64,000 bases of DNA from Rhabditophanes sp. KR3021 (Eukaryota > Nematoda > Chromadorea > Rhabditida > Alloionematidae): the NCBI GenBank assembly GCA_963281155.1, contig CAUJLY010000002.1, forward strand, positions 3,410,001 through 3,474,000. Direction: 5' to 3'. The position numbers were made by a program, and so were the translations under genes. Positions 38,201-50,884 of this stretch are shown here, piece by piece (position 1 is the first letter of the stretch; the number at the start of each line of letters is the position of its first letter). The notes beneath the pieces were generated by a model. That model did not search any database. It was not told where the DNA came from and saw nothing but the letters and a program-made list of their open reading frames with translations.

Positions 38201-38298
38201 TCCCTAAAAAATATTTGTTAGTCTTTAACTAATTCCCGACTATCTTACCAATCTTCTTCCTTTTCATTTTTCTTGGCTTTATTCTTTTTAGGAGGCAT
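35296..38298 (-). CDS. EIF5B: Translation initiation factor eIF5B
   Basis: eIF5B is the GTPase that joins the 60S subunit to the initiation complex. Three exons: 38298-38249, 38203-37444 and 37397-35296, about 969 aa. A Lys/Glu-rich N-terminal half (about residues 1-330) precedes the G domain with VLGHVDTGKTLMLD (P-loop), DTPGHESF and NKIDRLYG, then two beta-barrels, the helix-rich domain III (GPVHKRDVQKAAVMLEHKAD) and a conserved C-terminus (DWGVMVELKRLLDIY). The reading frame is broken at about 36004-36017: removing one A and one G on the plus strand restores GVYVQASTLGSLEALLEFLK, a near-invariant eIF5B stretch. Both added bases lie within 14 nt. In an essential single gene this is most likely an assembly error. 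Its upstream neighbour on the other strand is the insulin receptor. Confidence 0.93.
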
Positions 38299-39700
38299 TT
38301 TAGCAAATGAATTTGTTGCTTAAAACGAAATAATTGTGTTCTAAAAATATCGAATTTAATAATTGGAAAGGCAATTATTCTAGAATGAACGTTGGTAACG
38401 GAGACGTGGATCGAAAGTTTATAAAAATTATTTTTAACAAGAATAATCGCATTATCTGTCTAAAAGATTAAATTAATATCACGTAAAAAATTAGGTTGTA
38501 ATAGTGGAAATAATATGTTGTAAATAATACCTAATTTAGCAATTACGGTAATATTTATAATTTAAAAGCTACTATACAAATTCAAAGACTATTCTGAAAT
38601 ATCTGTCCAACACCGTTGACAAATGTCGTTGTCAGACACATCCCGAATTTGATAAACTTAAAAAGGCGATCTTTAATTAAAAAATTAAAAGTGCCGAATA
38701 TTTACTTAGGGAAGCTACATCATATTAATTTAATTAAAATCAATTAAATAAAAATACAATGCCAGTCCATAACGTTAATTAAATATTCATATACGCTTTT
38801 CCAATAAGACCACGGAAGTGAAAACATAACAATGCTTATCAAATAACTACACTGCTGTTGCATTGCACATAATCTAAAAGAACTAATTTTTAATAGTGTC
38901 TGAAATAACTTAATTATTATTTCAATTATTTCACCTCCGTTTTCACTACAATACTTCAATCAAATTAATATAAAAAGATTGTTACTAATGTAAGTAGTTG
39001 ACCTTTGGTGACTTATTTAATAATGCGATGCAGAATTTTTTACCTTCGCAAATACATGACGTCTAACATAATTCTGTTTGTTTCAAATATCGCCTACTTT
39101 GCCTTACAAATCGTACTTTTTTAATAAACCTCCTTATATGTTAAATTGATATTTCTTACATAAATATACCACTTAATTATTATTAACAACAATTTGAGTA
39201 CTGTTTTTATGAACATCAAAATCGATGATTGCCACAAAGCTTTCATTAAGTTGATGCCTTTATTAGTTCTTTAACAAGCTAGAGATGCAAAATTGGCAAT
39301 CTTTTTTCCAAGCTACCAAATATTGCTCAATACAAGATAGTGATATTTGGTAGTGCAACTAAAAGCAATAATTTAATTCAGGATAGGCTTGCTTCCGCCT
39401 ATCTTTAATAATCCTTTACACCTATATCTGTAACATCTACTAAATATATGTTATAACTATTCCTTTTGCGGGTTTCCTTAATACACAAAATAGCATCGCT
39501 ATAGATGTCCTTTTTCTTTATCAGAACTTTATTTGCCATTATTGATGGAATATTTTCATTAAACTACACATTTTCGCGTCTAAATAATATAATTAATTAC
39601 ATTTGTTACATATCTAGGTATACTAATGATCGTTTATATTTAAACATCTAATTATTTGCTACTTTCTAACATCAATAATTAGAAGACAGTTTATAACAAA
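38299..39700. other. Divergent intergenic region, eIF5B / insulin receptor
   Basis: 1.4 kb between the divergent starts of eIF5B and the insulin receptor; both promoters should lie here. One weak minus-strand frame at 38744-38959 is judged chance. No repeat or RNA gene was recognised. Confidence 0.5.
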
Positions 39701-42700
39701 ATGAATTTGTTTACAATAGTAAAATTATTAGTATTTATACTAACACTTCACTTTTCTTGGGCATACATCAATGATGTCTACTGTCCTGGCGCAAGAATTC
39801 AATATCGTGCCCAACACATTATGAATAAAAGTTCGGAGTATGGGTGGATGTATGGAAATTGTACTGTTATGGAAGGCAATTTGGTGATAATTAGCCCGGA
39901 TATGCTGACATCTTTTCCGAATTTGCGTGAAATTAGAGGATTCCTTCTTTTATTCATGATTGAGAATATGGGAAGAGCTGGTGATATATTACCCCAATTA
40001 AAAGTGATTTCTGGTCAATCACTCACCTTTAATTATGCTTTAATTGTATTTTCAAGTAAATCTTTGACTACCCTGGAATTCACTCATTTAACTTTAATCA
40101 GAAACGGTGGTGTTCGAATAACTAAAAATATCAACATATGTTTCGTGAAGACGATTGACTGGAAACAAATTGTTGTTGGAGAAATTGATGACGTTCTTGT
40201 GGAAGAATCCCTACTAACATGTCCTTACACGTGCAATCAACAAAATAATTCTGAGTGTCATGTTGTTTCGGACTTGAGGAAATGTTGGGGAAACACATCA
40301 TGCCAAATTAAATGTGATCACATCATTGATAATGTGACTAAAAAATTGGGACCTGGTTGTGACCCCGATGGAAATAGGTGTCATGAGGAGTGTGTTGGTG
40401 GTAAGTTTTCATTTAAGAAACGGTCACAATTGAGCAGGCAAAAATAAAATTAAAAGATGCAAACAAACATTAATTTCAATGCATTTTTAGGCTGCTCCAA
40501 AGCTAATAATCCCGGCTATTGTTATTCTTGTAAGACGGTTTCAAATGATGATATTTGTGTTAGTAAATGTCCTTCGGGCCGATACAATTACATGAACGCG
40601 AGATGTGTGACAGAACAACGATGTAGGGAAATGCCCCCTGATGTAAATCAGGCTAGTGGCATGCAGATTACTGTTTTTTATAAACCTTTCAAAGGAGAGT
40701 GTTTGATAACATGTCCCCAAGGACACGAGGAAATTATGAAAGACGGTCAGTTTATTTGTGTGGAATGCGACAAAGGAAAATGCATAAGAAAATGCCGTGG
40801 CCAAATTTCTTCTAAAGTTATCGGGCAAGCCCGTGATTATGAAGCAACCCCTGAAATTGATTCAATTGCAATGATGGAAACGTTCAAAGGTTGCAATGTG
40901 GTCGAAGGAAATCTAGTAATTAAATATCATATGGGTCAGAGTAATTTAAATCCTGAAAAATTGGTTGAGTATTTTGGGGATATCCAAGTAATCACTGGGT
41001 TCTTCCAAGTTTTTTACACACAATCATTTATATCCTTAAGAGCATTCCAGAACCTAACGGAAATTAGGGGAGAAACATTATATCAAGGGAGATATGCGGT
41101 TGCTATTTTTGATAATGAAAATCTGCATTCACTCTTTAGTGAGAATAATACAGGCTTAACAATTGGAAGGGGAAATATCTATTTTCATGATAACAAAAAT
41201 TTGTGTTATAGCGTTATAAAGTCTTTCTCGGAAAATATTAATTTAAAAGAGAATGTTACAGATTTGGATGTTTCTAAAAACACAAATGGTGAAAGAGGTA
41301 TTTGTGAGGAGCAAACAATTAAAGTTTTTGTATCTCCAACTAACATGAATGCTATGATTCAATATGATAGGTTTGACACTAAGGATACAGATCATCGGAA
41401 ATTTAGGGGCTATAACATTTACTATCGCCAAGTTGACCATAGAGATCCCAAACTTGATATTTATGCTAACAGAAGTGCTTGCACCGACTCCTGGAATATT
41501 ATGTTTGTGCCTCACGACGAAAATAACAGCAATGAGAATGTAACAACTATGGCGCAAGCAAATATTCACAACTTGCTTCCTTACACAGACTACGCACTTT
41601 ACATTGAAACAAAGGTAATTGCTCATATGGGGGCAGTAAAGGCTATATCAAAAGTTGAGTTCTTTAGAACGTTGCCTAGTGAGCCTGGTCCCATCATATT
41701 TCTCAAAACTGATCGAGTCAGTCCTCATGAGGTATGTATATTTTTGTATAAATTGATGTTCTATGAAACAGTTTGTGCAGTTGTAGTAAATAAACAAGCT
41801 ATATATTATGCTATTTAGGTTTATTTCAAGTGGAAAGCACCACTCAAACCCAATGGAAAACTTGCTTATTACGAAATTAGCTGGAAGTTATTGCCTGAAA
41901 GTTTAACAGAGTTTGCTCATGACCCCTGTGGTCAGCCTATGCCGTTACAAGAAAAAAAAACAGCATTTGAAACGAAAAAAGTTTCTAAAAGTGAAGGCAA
42001 AAATAAAGAAAAAACATGCAAAGCGATACAAGGATGTTGTACGTGCAAAGAAAGTGATGAAGGCAGTGAGAAAATAAACCCCTACTCGGAAGAAGCTAAT
42101 CAAAATAGAATTTTCGAAGAAGATGCCATAATTGAAAATAACATTCAGAATCAAATTTTTGTGCAAAGGTATGTTTTAGTCTGTATAAATATAAAAAGAG
42201 GATAAACTTATTGTATGTTTTTAACCTCATTTAGTTGTGCCGTCAATCCTTTCCAAAGTCGTTGTCAAAAGCGAAATAATGTTAAAAAACAACAGCATCG
42301 TATTCATCATCATAAATCTTCTGGTACATTTTATAATACCAACTCATCTTCACACACTACTTCTCGTTCCCGAAGAAAAATTGATGATCCTTATTTAAAA
42401 GATTTCATTGATTTGAATAAGAAAGCTAATTTTGACTACTATAATACCAATAGCGTCTTCTTCAGATTTCTAAAGTAATAAATTGGCACCACTTAGCACT
42501 CTTTTATGTCGTATTGTGATTTCAACTTTCTTTTTTGTTAAACTAATTAAGATATATGTTCTACTTTGTATTAATGATTTTTTCAGAAATGAGAGACCTC
42601 ATCCTGCTTCAAAGGAATTTATCAATGCCATCAGACAAAAAAGAAGTATTAATGGGACAGTTCAAGCTAAAGACACCGCAATCCTTAATGATTTGACTGA

Positions 42701-44994
42701 TGACGAGGAGGCGTTAGAATTATCAAACGGTAGTGGTATTATCCCTGATAATCAAGAAATGCTTATAACATCCACGAAGGGTACAGATGTGTCTCTAAAT
42801 GATACAAATCTTTTTCTAAATACTACAGATCTGTTTTTAAATGAATATTCTATTTCTGGGAATGTAACGGTATCAGCAAATGACACTTTGGAATTATATT
42901 TGAAGAATTTAACACATTTTGGTCGGTACCTCATTATAATAAATGCGTGCATAGAGGGAGACTATGAAGAACCTCCATCTCACTTTTGTTCAAATACGGA
43001 TGCACATGTTTACATCAGAACTTTGCCTGATTTAACTGCAGATTTAATAAACCCAAAAAAAATCCGTGCCATGCCGAATGACACTATTACAGATCTGACC
43101 ACCGAGAGCTCCATTTATTGGGAGCCGCCAACACATACTAATGGAATTTTGCTGGGTTACAAATACCATTTAATTAACAATGCAACAAATCAAACCGTTC
43201 AAAAAGATTGCGTATCTGCTAAAAAAATTGAATCAAATGAGTTAAACGGTACAAATGGTCCGCGTCTAACCTTTTCTGCATTAGCTAATGGTGAATATGT
43301 AATACACATTCAAACAATTACTCAGTTTGGCACAAGCAAGATGGTCGAATCTCAAATCCTTTTTGTCGTTGCGGTAAAAGGATTTTGGAACTTGCAAACT
43401 GGCTCACTTTTGGTACTGATTATTTTGATTATTGTTGCAGCCGCATGTGGGATCGGATGGCTTATATTCAATAAAAAAATTGGTGATAAAGTAGAGGAAA
43501 TCGCTCGTCAAACAATTTCTTCCAATCCGGAATACTTGTCCCAATATGACGTTTACCAAATAGACGAGTGGGAATTGAAAAGAGAAGATATTGTGTTGGG
43601 TGATAAAATTGGAAGTGGAACTTTCGGGGAAGTAATGAAAGCATTTGCAAATAACATTATTTCCCACTGCGGTAAGTTTCAAGTATATCAATTTTTAAAC
43701 TCCTTATAAAAATAAAAAAATATAAAACTTTACTCAAAAATTTAAAGTTCAAACTACAAAGGCAGGAATTTTATAAGAATATATTACTATTTCTAGGTTC
43801 TAAATTCGGACATTGCGCAGTTAAGACTGTCAGAACAGATGCAAGTCCTTCAGAGCGTCTGCATTTCTTATTTGAAGCATCCATAATGAAAGGTTTTAGT
43901 GGTATGTTTGTATTATCATTTACACTAATTTAGTTCTTTAAGCTCCATTTATTGTCAAATTGTATGGTGTTGTTAGTGAAGGGCAACCGGTACTAGTGGT
44001 TATGGAATTAATGGGAAAAGGAAATTTACGTGATTTTCTCAGAGAACATAGGCCAGACGCAGAGGAAAATGTTGAAAACAGACCCGTTCCAACTAACCAG
44101 CAATACTGTAATTGGGCAGCTCAAATTTGTGATGGAATGGCATATCTGGAAAATAGTAAGTTTTGCCACCGAGATTTGGCTGCGAGAAACATCATGTGCA
44201 ACGATGACGAAATGTTGAAAATCGGTGACTTTGGCATGGCCAGGGACGTTTATTATCACGAGTATTATCAGCCAACGGGGAAAAGATTGATTCCTGTTAG
44301 ATGGATGTCTCCAGAAAGTTTAAGAGATGGCAAATTCTCTACTAAGAGTGATGTTTGGTCTTTTGGTAATTTTATTTATCTCCAATATTAACTAACAAAA
44401 TATTTAGGCGTTGTTTTATATGAAATGCTAACACTGGCACAGCAACCATACGCTGGTCTGGATAATTCTGAGGTTTTCCATTACATTTCTGCAGCCAGGA
44501 GAATATTAAAAAGACCAGGTGATTGTCCGAATTTCTGGTATAATATAATGACAAGTTGCTGGAGGTACAATCCAAGTGATCGCCCAACTTTTTATCAAAT
44601 CTTAAATCACTTGCAACCTTACACAACAGATGAATTTAAGCAACAATCGTTTGTTATGAATAACTACGATAAATTTGCAAATGTTGCTAAAACGTACAAT
44701 TTTGACAGTTCAGTTCCTTCTGGTGGCGAATCTGAAATTGAAGATAACGAAAACGACGACGATGCTTTGGTTTCAAGACCATATTTTCCAGATGGTGAAA
44801 GTGGTTATGCTGGGACTGATTCTAATTATGTTTTTCAAGGTAATACCAAAAATAGAAAGAAATTGGCTGAAGCAAATGGTATTGAACTAGAGGCGATGAA
44901 CACTAAGAAAAATGAAGATGAAGATGAATACCTCAAAACCGATCGTGGCCACATTGCACGTAATAATTATCACCCATTGACAAAAAACAAATAA
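39701..44994 (+). CDS. Insulin/IGF receptor tyrosine kinase (DAF-2 type)
   Basis: Eight exons (39701-40400, 40491-41731, 41819-42168, 42235-42474, 42587-43671, 43797-43901, 43943-44365, 44408-44994) give 1,576 aa. The ectodomain runs from a signal peptide (MNLFTIVKLLVFILTLHFSW) through L1, a Cys-rich furin-like region, L2 (from about residue 350) and FnIII domains. A GCCTC cluster is likely for chain-linking disulfides, with an alpha-CT-like FEEDAIIENN after it. A cleavage site RQKRS lies at about 860. The membrane segment is at about 1113-1137, followed by NPEY (about 1158) for IRS/Shc binding. The kinase domain has GSGTFGEV, AVKTV, HRDLAARN, DFGMARDVYYHEYY with the three activation-loop tyrosines, and SDVWSFG. 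The acidic tail lacks an evident YxxM, unlike many IRS-independent receptors. An extra segment in exon 4 is noted separately. Confidence 0.96.
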
Positions 44995-45951
44995 TTCTCA
45001 CAATTTATCAGGAATTTTGTGACTTAATCTACTGGTATTCTTAATAATCCTATCAGACAATTTGTAGCCATTAACTCATGTAAATATCTTTGTTTGACAG
45101 CAATTATTTGAATGAAAGACAACTGATCACTGAAATAAATATATTAAGTTACTTTTTATTTGTTTCCCTACTACTAATTCCGCAATTCCGTATCTTGGGA
45201 AATTAGTAAATAAGTCTATCCGATATTTTCGTGAATCATTGCTTTGGATCCTATAGCCTACACAAAACAGAGATTGAAGATCTTTTGGATAATCTAGGTA
45301 TTATAATATCTTTTGTTTCGACCTAAATAAGAGGCATTTTTAAAACAACTATTTGGTCTCAAGGATGTAAATTCAAAAACTTTGATTTTTTAAAGACTTG
45401 CTCTGGGAATATATTTTAAGTTAAATTTTTGAAAAAATGTTGCACCAGTTTATAGAGCTAGAAAAACAGAGTCTAATGACATAAACTAAAATACTGAATC
45501 TAAGGAGGTATGACCTGCGGGATAGTTAATAATCTGGAACCACAATAGGTAAAAAATATTATTTCCTTGTAAAAAGTTTAATATAGTCAAAACAGGTTTC
45601 TAAGTAATCTGAATATCCACATAGAGTATTGTAATCTTATTTAACAGTTTCTCGGACCGTTTCTGGCGTGCGACCATCCCTTGATCAGTTAAAAACTTAC
45701 TCTTTTAAAAACGTTTTAATGATATTAATCTAAAATTTACATGCTCTTAGCTATGTAATATACAGTCTTGCCAGCGAGGCCATAACAAAAATACAAAACT
45801 AATTTAAGATGGGGTAATTTATATGTGCATTTCAACCTGGTTTTTATTAAATTACGTTTTATTTATCAAATTAAAAAACAATAACATGTTGATTATGCTT
45901 TTAGAAGAAATTTAAATACTATTTAAATAGAATTTAGCTTATATTTACTGC
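44995..45951. other. Intergenic, no gene seen
   Basis: About 960 bp between the convergent ends of the insulin receptor and the CCDC149 homolog. An AATAAA at about 45137 could serve the receptor. No supported reading frame. Confidence 0.5.
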
Positions 45952-47380
45952 TTAAACAGGGATATTCTTTTCTGTGGGTGTTTTATCTTGGTCTTCATCA
46001 AACTGGGTTCCAATAGATGTGAATGTTTTATTAGCTGAACTAACCAAGTCATTTAATAACATTTTATTTGGGCTTTTATTTACTTTATCTCGCCCGTTTT
46101 CCAAGGATTTTACTTTCAAATCTATATCGGATAACTTTTTTCCTAATATTTTATTTGTGTTTCTTTGATGCGTTAGTGCCAGTTGTTTATCATTAGCAAA
46201 TTCAACCAGCAATTGTGTAAGAGTTTTATAATCATCTTCTGTAATATAATCCGCAGAAGAACCTACTATTTCTTTTACTGAAAATATAATAATAACCAAA
46301 GCAAATGGAAATACTTACCTTGGCGAAAACTGATAACAGTGTTTGGTTTTTGGAAGTATGAATTGCTGGAAGTAGTAGGTGAATCTGGGAAGAAATCCTC
46401 CATCTCACAATCAAATTCTTCCTCGGCGATATCTCTCTCCACTGGCAGCTTAATTTTATTTCTTTTTCCAAGTAAATTACGATACTTTTTAAGAGTAGCT
46501 TTAGTCATTCCTGTTTCTTTTTGAAGGCTTTCAAGCTGGGTTTTCATAAATCTGTTATCGCTGAGGATTTGGTCTACGTCATCTGTAACTGCTTTTGGAT
46601 CGCCATTTAACAAATACACTATCTCATTAGTTAAGCGAGTGGTTTTTTGTTTGTATATGTCTCTTTCAGTAATTAATTCTTCCTTATCAGCTAAGATTGT
46701 AGTAATATCAGACTTTAATTGTTCATTCAAATTTCTCAGTTTTTCAACTTCTTCAATCTTCCCTATAATTTCTTTATCATCACAATTGTTTTTCTTCTTA
46801 AAAACACTGTCACTGATATCACGAACTTCTATTTTGGCAATTTTTTGACGGAAGAATAAACAATCTTTTCTTAAATCCCTGACCTCGCATTTAAAATTTT
46901 GATTTTCTAAGACCAAATAATTCTTTTCTTTAACTAAATCATCCATCTCTGCAATTAACTTTTTCCTTTCCTTTTGGAATGACTCGCAATGTTTTGTAAA
47001 TTCAAGTTGCATATTATGAATTTGACCTTCAGAACGACACAAATTCCTCTCGAAAGTTTCAGATAATATTCGATATTTGTCAGCTTCACTTTGAAAATGT
47101 GAAAGTTCCTTAGATACATTTAAAACTGTCTCTGTTTTACTATGTATCTTTAATTGTAATGCGTTAACCTAAAACAGTTAAACAAAATTCGAAAATGTAA
47201 CCAAATTAAATGCAAATCTTAATCTAATTTAAAAGAATTTTCTCTTTGCCAAAATATTGTGATGGAAAAAAAGATAAAATATAACTATTGAAGCATGAAC
47301 ATTACCTCCTCTATCAAGAGTTTGAAGTTATTTTCATTAAACTCGAGTTTTCCCTGCACATATTTTATTGATGATGTCAT
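45952..47380 (-). CDS. Coiled-coil protein, CCDC149 family
   Basis: Three exons (47380-47306, 47168-46319, 46277-45952) join in phase into 416 aa. Long heptad-rich helices run from about residue 40 to 250. The family match rests on THQRNTNKILGKKLSDIDLK (vertebrate CCDC149 has QHQRQTNKILG) and on DNRFMKTQLESLQKE followed by LKKYRNLLGKR (CCDC149 ENRYLQERLKQL...IAKYKNALERR). The molecular function of CCDC149 is not well known. A disordered acidic linker (EEEFDCEMEDFFPDSP) separates the two coiled-coil parts. The start ATG at 47380 lies 21 nt after a TTATAG, so an upstream exon or a trans-splice site is possible. Confidence 0.8.
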
Positions 47381-48327
47381 GTTAGCATAATACAAAAATG
47401 CCTATAATTGAAAAATAGAATAAAATGCATTAAATAGGTTTATATCCTTAAAGGCCGGGGAATTTATAGTATATTGATTGTAAGCTGCCACTAGCTTATA
47501 CGCATAATACATAACATCTATGTGACTAAAACCTTTTTGGATGTAACCATCTGGCATCAATATTTAAAAATTATCCAAATGACAAAACACACAAATTTCA
47601 GCACTATTTATTTAAAATTTAGCCGTACCAAAGTAAATTATAGAATATGTAAAAAATATTGTTTGCCTTCTATACAAATTATTACCAACTATTATCAACT
47701 ATACCAAACAAATGCCAACTCGTATCCGGCTTTTCTGTCAACTGTGAATTGTTTCTGGTAATTTTGTTCCATTAACCCTGCCACCATTATTTGTATGTAA
47801 CTTGAACATTTCGATATGAACTTTGAAGCTTACCATTAAAAAGGTCATCAGGAACTGAGAATGCACCATTAAATAAGTACGTATTTATAGACAAATTAAT
47901 TGTGTAGGAATTAAATATAATTACAAATATGTACTTGAAGCGTCTTATATAAATACACAAGACCATTATATCATTGCATTACTTTATTAAATTGCTTCAT
48001 TTTCTTTTTAAATGCTCTTTGTCAAATGATAGATATTTGGGCTAAAAATGCGAGAAGCATCAAATTACCAACTAATACATACATAACAACAGACATAGCA
48101 GTATCAAACAATACATACACTAAATGCCAATTTAATAACAATGGGCTTAGATCAATTAAATCATTGTACCTGGCAAACAATAACCTTTGAACGAGTATTA
48201 TTGCTTTTCTCTGAATTATCCATATAATCATCTAGCTAATTGTCAGATTTCTTAATCAGTTATCTCTATTCACTATTATTCTCAATCGGTGTCACACCCA
48301 AATTAATTTACGATAAGATAATTTACT
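47381..48327. other. Divergent intergenic region, CCDC149 / lipase
   Basis: About 950 bp between divergent genes. A 79-codon plus frame at 47522-47761 and a 69-codon minus frame at 48022-48231 have no recognised similarity. Promoters for both flanking genes should lie here. Confidence 0.45.
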
Positions 48328-50884
48328 ATGGCAAATATATTTTTACCAACTTTAATTTGTTTGATGCTAAATCAATTCCTGTTTGCTTCACCTTACTCAC
48401 TACATCAAAGCAATATTTTGCAAGAACAAGAAGATTTGTTTGAAAATAATTTATTGAAAAATGAAGAAGACATCATTGTTGCTAATATAAAATTACTTAA
48501 TGAAAGAGAAATGTCACTAAGATCAAATAAATATGATATTAGACCACAAGTCGTTTATAATGAATCATTGGCAAGAATGGCGCTTGACTTTTCTTCAGCA
48601 GCGTATGCAAAAAATCCTAGGCACTGTATCAGAAAATATGCTGGCAAATTGAAAATGCATTGGCGTTCACCTTGCGACATTGTAAATGATCGGTGTTGGG
48701 GATTCATAGGTAATTTATTCCTCATAATTACAAAATAAAACATGTTTAATTCGCAAATATTGATACTCATTTTAGCTATTACGGATGAGTATATTGTGTA
48801 TTCCTTAAGGGGAACAAAATCGAAGCTCCAACTTATTCTGGAGTTAGTAGAGACAATGAGTAGACCGAAACAAAAGTTTGCTGCTGGTGGAGGGATGAGT
48901 TTCTTCTAATAACCTTATCTAATGAATTTAATTTTAGGTAATACAAGGGAACAATAAAACTCAACGAGTTTAAAAATAAAACAAATAGTAATTAAGCAAT
49001 ATGTTCTTGAGACAAGTGCATTTTCTCAAGAATAATCTGTGAGATTCTCTTGGCAGTAGTGGGATGTTTTTATACATTACTTGATTGGAATGCCCGGATG
49101 CATCAATATCGACAAACTTAATTTTATTCTAACTTTACTGCGGAACTCAATATTCTCATAAGGAACGTGAGATTAAACGTTTCTTAATTTGATTTGAACT
49201 TTCCATAACTTTCTTTCCCTTAAACATCAATTCTGATAAGTCTGTAACATTTAGTTTGCCCTCTTTCAAAATACTCATCATGTTGTCGTAATGTACTTGC
49301 AATTCATCTTTGTTTGGAACAATTGAACTTCTTAATACTCTTCTAAGTATATGATAAGCTGCCTTCTTTGAGAAATAGTCATGCTCACCAATTATTGGCT
49401 TGGCATTGTTCTTGAGAAGAGTAAGATTCATCCACTTTCTTAGTGTATCATCAACCAAGAATCTAAAGTCAGAATCAGTCTTGTACTTACAATCATACCA
49501 AAATGCTGATATATCATCAGTATTAAACTTTGTTTCTTATTCAGGATGTTTTCCTATGAGGAAGATGAAATTTCCTGGAGAATGTATCAGTATACTTATT
49601 TAGGGACATGTCGTATAACTTAATCGTTTTTGTGGAATATTGATGGCATTTAATTGCCAAATTATTGCTGTGAAGTTTTGTAATGTCAACCTTGTTCTCC
49701 TCCAATAAAGATTTAAAATCATCAATTACCAACTCAAGTTGTTTTTCATCTTCCATTCTTTCGGCTTCGTTCGTTGGTACTCTTGCGAAAGACTGGTTGA
49801 CTTGCTCAACAACTGCTAAATATATTGACTATAATTGATAGTTGATACTTACCTTCTGCTTCCACTTCTGGTTTCGTCGCATCACACTTTTTCAAAGGCA
49901 ACTCTTGCTTGAATCAGTCTTGTCTGGAGAACATATTTTTTTGGCTCTTCGTAGCTTTCGGCATTCTCTAATCTGTGCTTCATAGCAACAAAATTGAGTT
50001 GAGATATTTTATAAATGAACAAGCAATTTGCTTAGAAAAAATACACTTTTTCAATAACCATGTAGGACATAAACATAACATCTATTTGATATAACTTTTG
50101 GGACATTCAACCTTCAAAGGCATTTTTTTAATTATATTTTTAGCTGTTCAAGCATATTTTTATACAGCACTAAAAACACTTTGGTCCAATTCTTCAACTG
50201 AATTAAGAAAGTTAGTATTAGAGCATCCCAATAAAAAATTATTATTTACCGGACATAGGTAATACTAAGTTTAAATAATTAAAGCTATTTTCTAGTTTGG
50301 GAGGTGCGATTTCTTCGATTGCTTCAAGTTTATTTGTTTATGAAAATGCGGATTTATTTCCAAACGGAACTATTAATTCAGTATATTTAATAAACTTTGG
50401 ATCTCCAAGAGTCGGTAAATAATCTTCATTTTTTTCAAATTATTAATTCCTGTTTTAGGAAATTTCGAATATGCCACAACACAGTATGTGAATTAGGAAC
50501 AAAATGTTTAATCAAGTTATTATTTTTAGTGATAATTTAATCCCCAATAGTTGGCGTTTGATTCACAAATATGATTTGGTACCTCACTTACCAGCTTGCT
50601 ACGAATTTCATTACCATCGAAGTTGTATTCCGGCTGGAAATCATTCCCCATATCATCATGGCATCGAGGTGTGGTATAACGAGACGATGAAAGCTAACTC
50701 GACGTATACAATTTGCCAAGGTAAAAAAATCCTTTTCATTTACACTAAGTTCAATATTTCAGGTACGCCGTTTAATGAAGATGATTTATGTTCAAATAAG
50801 TTCTTTACTCATTACAACGTTTTCGATCACTTGGTGTATTTTGAAAAGGACGTTAGTTTGAACGGGGAAATGGGTTGCGTTTAA
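48328..50884 (+). CDS. Secreted class 3 (fungal-type) lipase
   Basis: Seven exons (48328-48709, 48776-48898, 50144-50258, 50296-50414, 50459-50483, 50530-50720, 50763-50884) join in phase into 358 aa. The protein starts with a signal peptide (MANIFLPTLICLMLNQFLFA). It carries the lipase_3 core: YIVYSLRGT (oxyanion region), GHSLGGAIS with the Ser nucleophile split across the exon 3/4 junction, FGSPRVGN, HKYDLVPHLPA with the likely catalytic Asp, and YHHGIEVWY with the catalytic His. Six cysteines in the ends suggest disulfides. It is predicted to hydrolyse triacylglycerol or related esters outside the cell; nematodes have many such genes. Intron 2 (48899-50143) is 1,245 nt against 37-66 nt for the others and contains an antisense relic. 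The 25-nt exon 5 is notably small. Confidence 0.9.
49156..49985 (-). pseudogene. Decayed multi-exon-like gene nested antisense in lipase intron 2
   Basis: On the strand opposite the lipase, coding-like sequence begins at about 49968 (MPKATKSQKNMFSRQD), meets a stop, and continues KCDATKPEVEAE to a GTAAGTATC donor near 49850. It resumes at about 49815 with AVVEQVNQSFARVPTNEAER, then ELVIDDFKSLLEENKVDITK, ending at a TGA near 49541. Another frame continues without a gap, TKFNTDDISAFWYDCKYKTD, then RFLVDDTLRKWMNLTLLK, HDYFSKKAAYHILRRVLRSS and ends at 49156. Stops and a frame change indicate a pseudogene. The family was not recognised; it is Lys/Asp-rich and soluble. The position inside one abnormally long intron suggests insertion. 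Confidence 0.5.

Noticed and set aside
48776..48958. Lipase truncated to a pseudogene by early stop after exon 2
   Set aside because: A donor at ATGA|GTTTCT and an acceptor at 50143 rejoin the frame exactly, and all catalytic residues follow.
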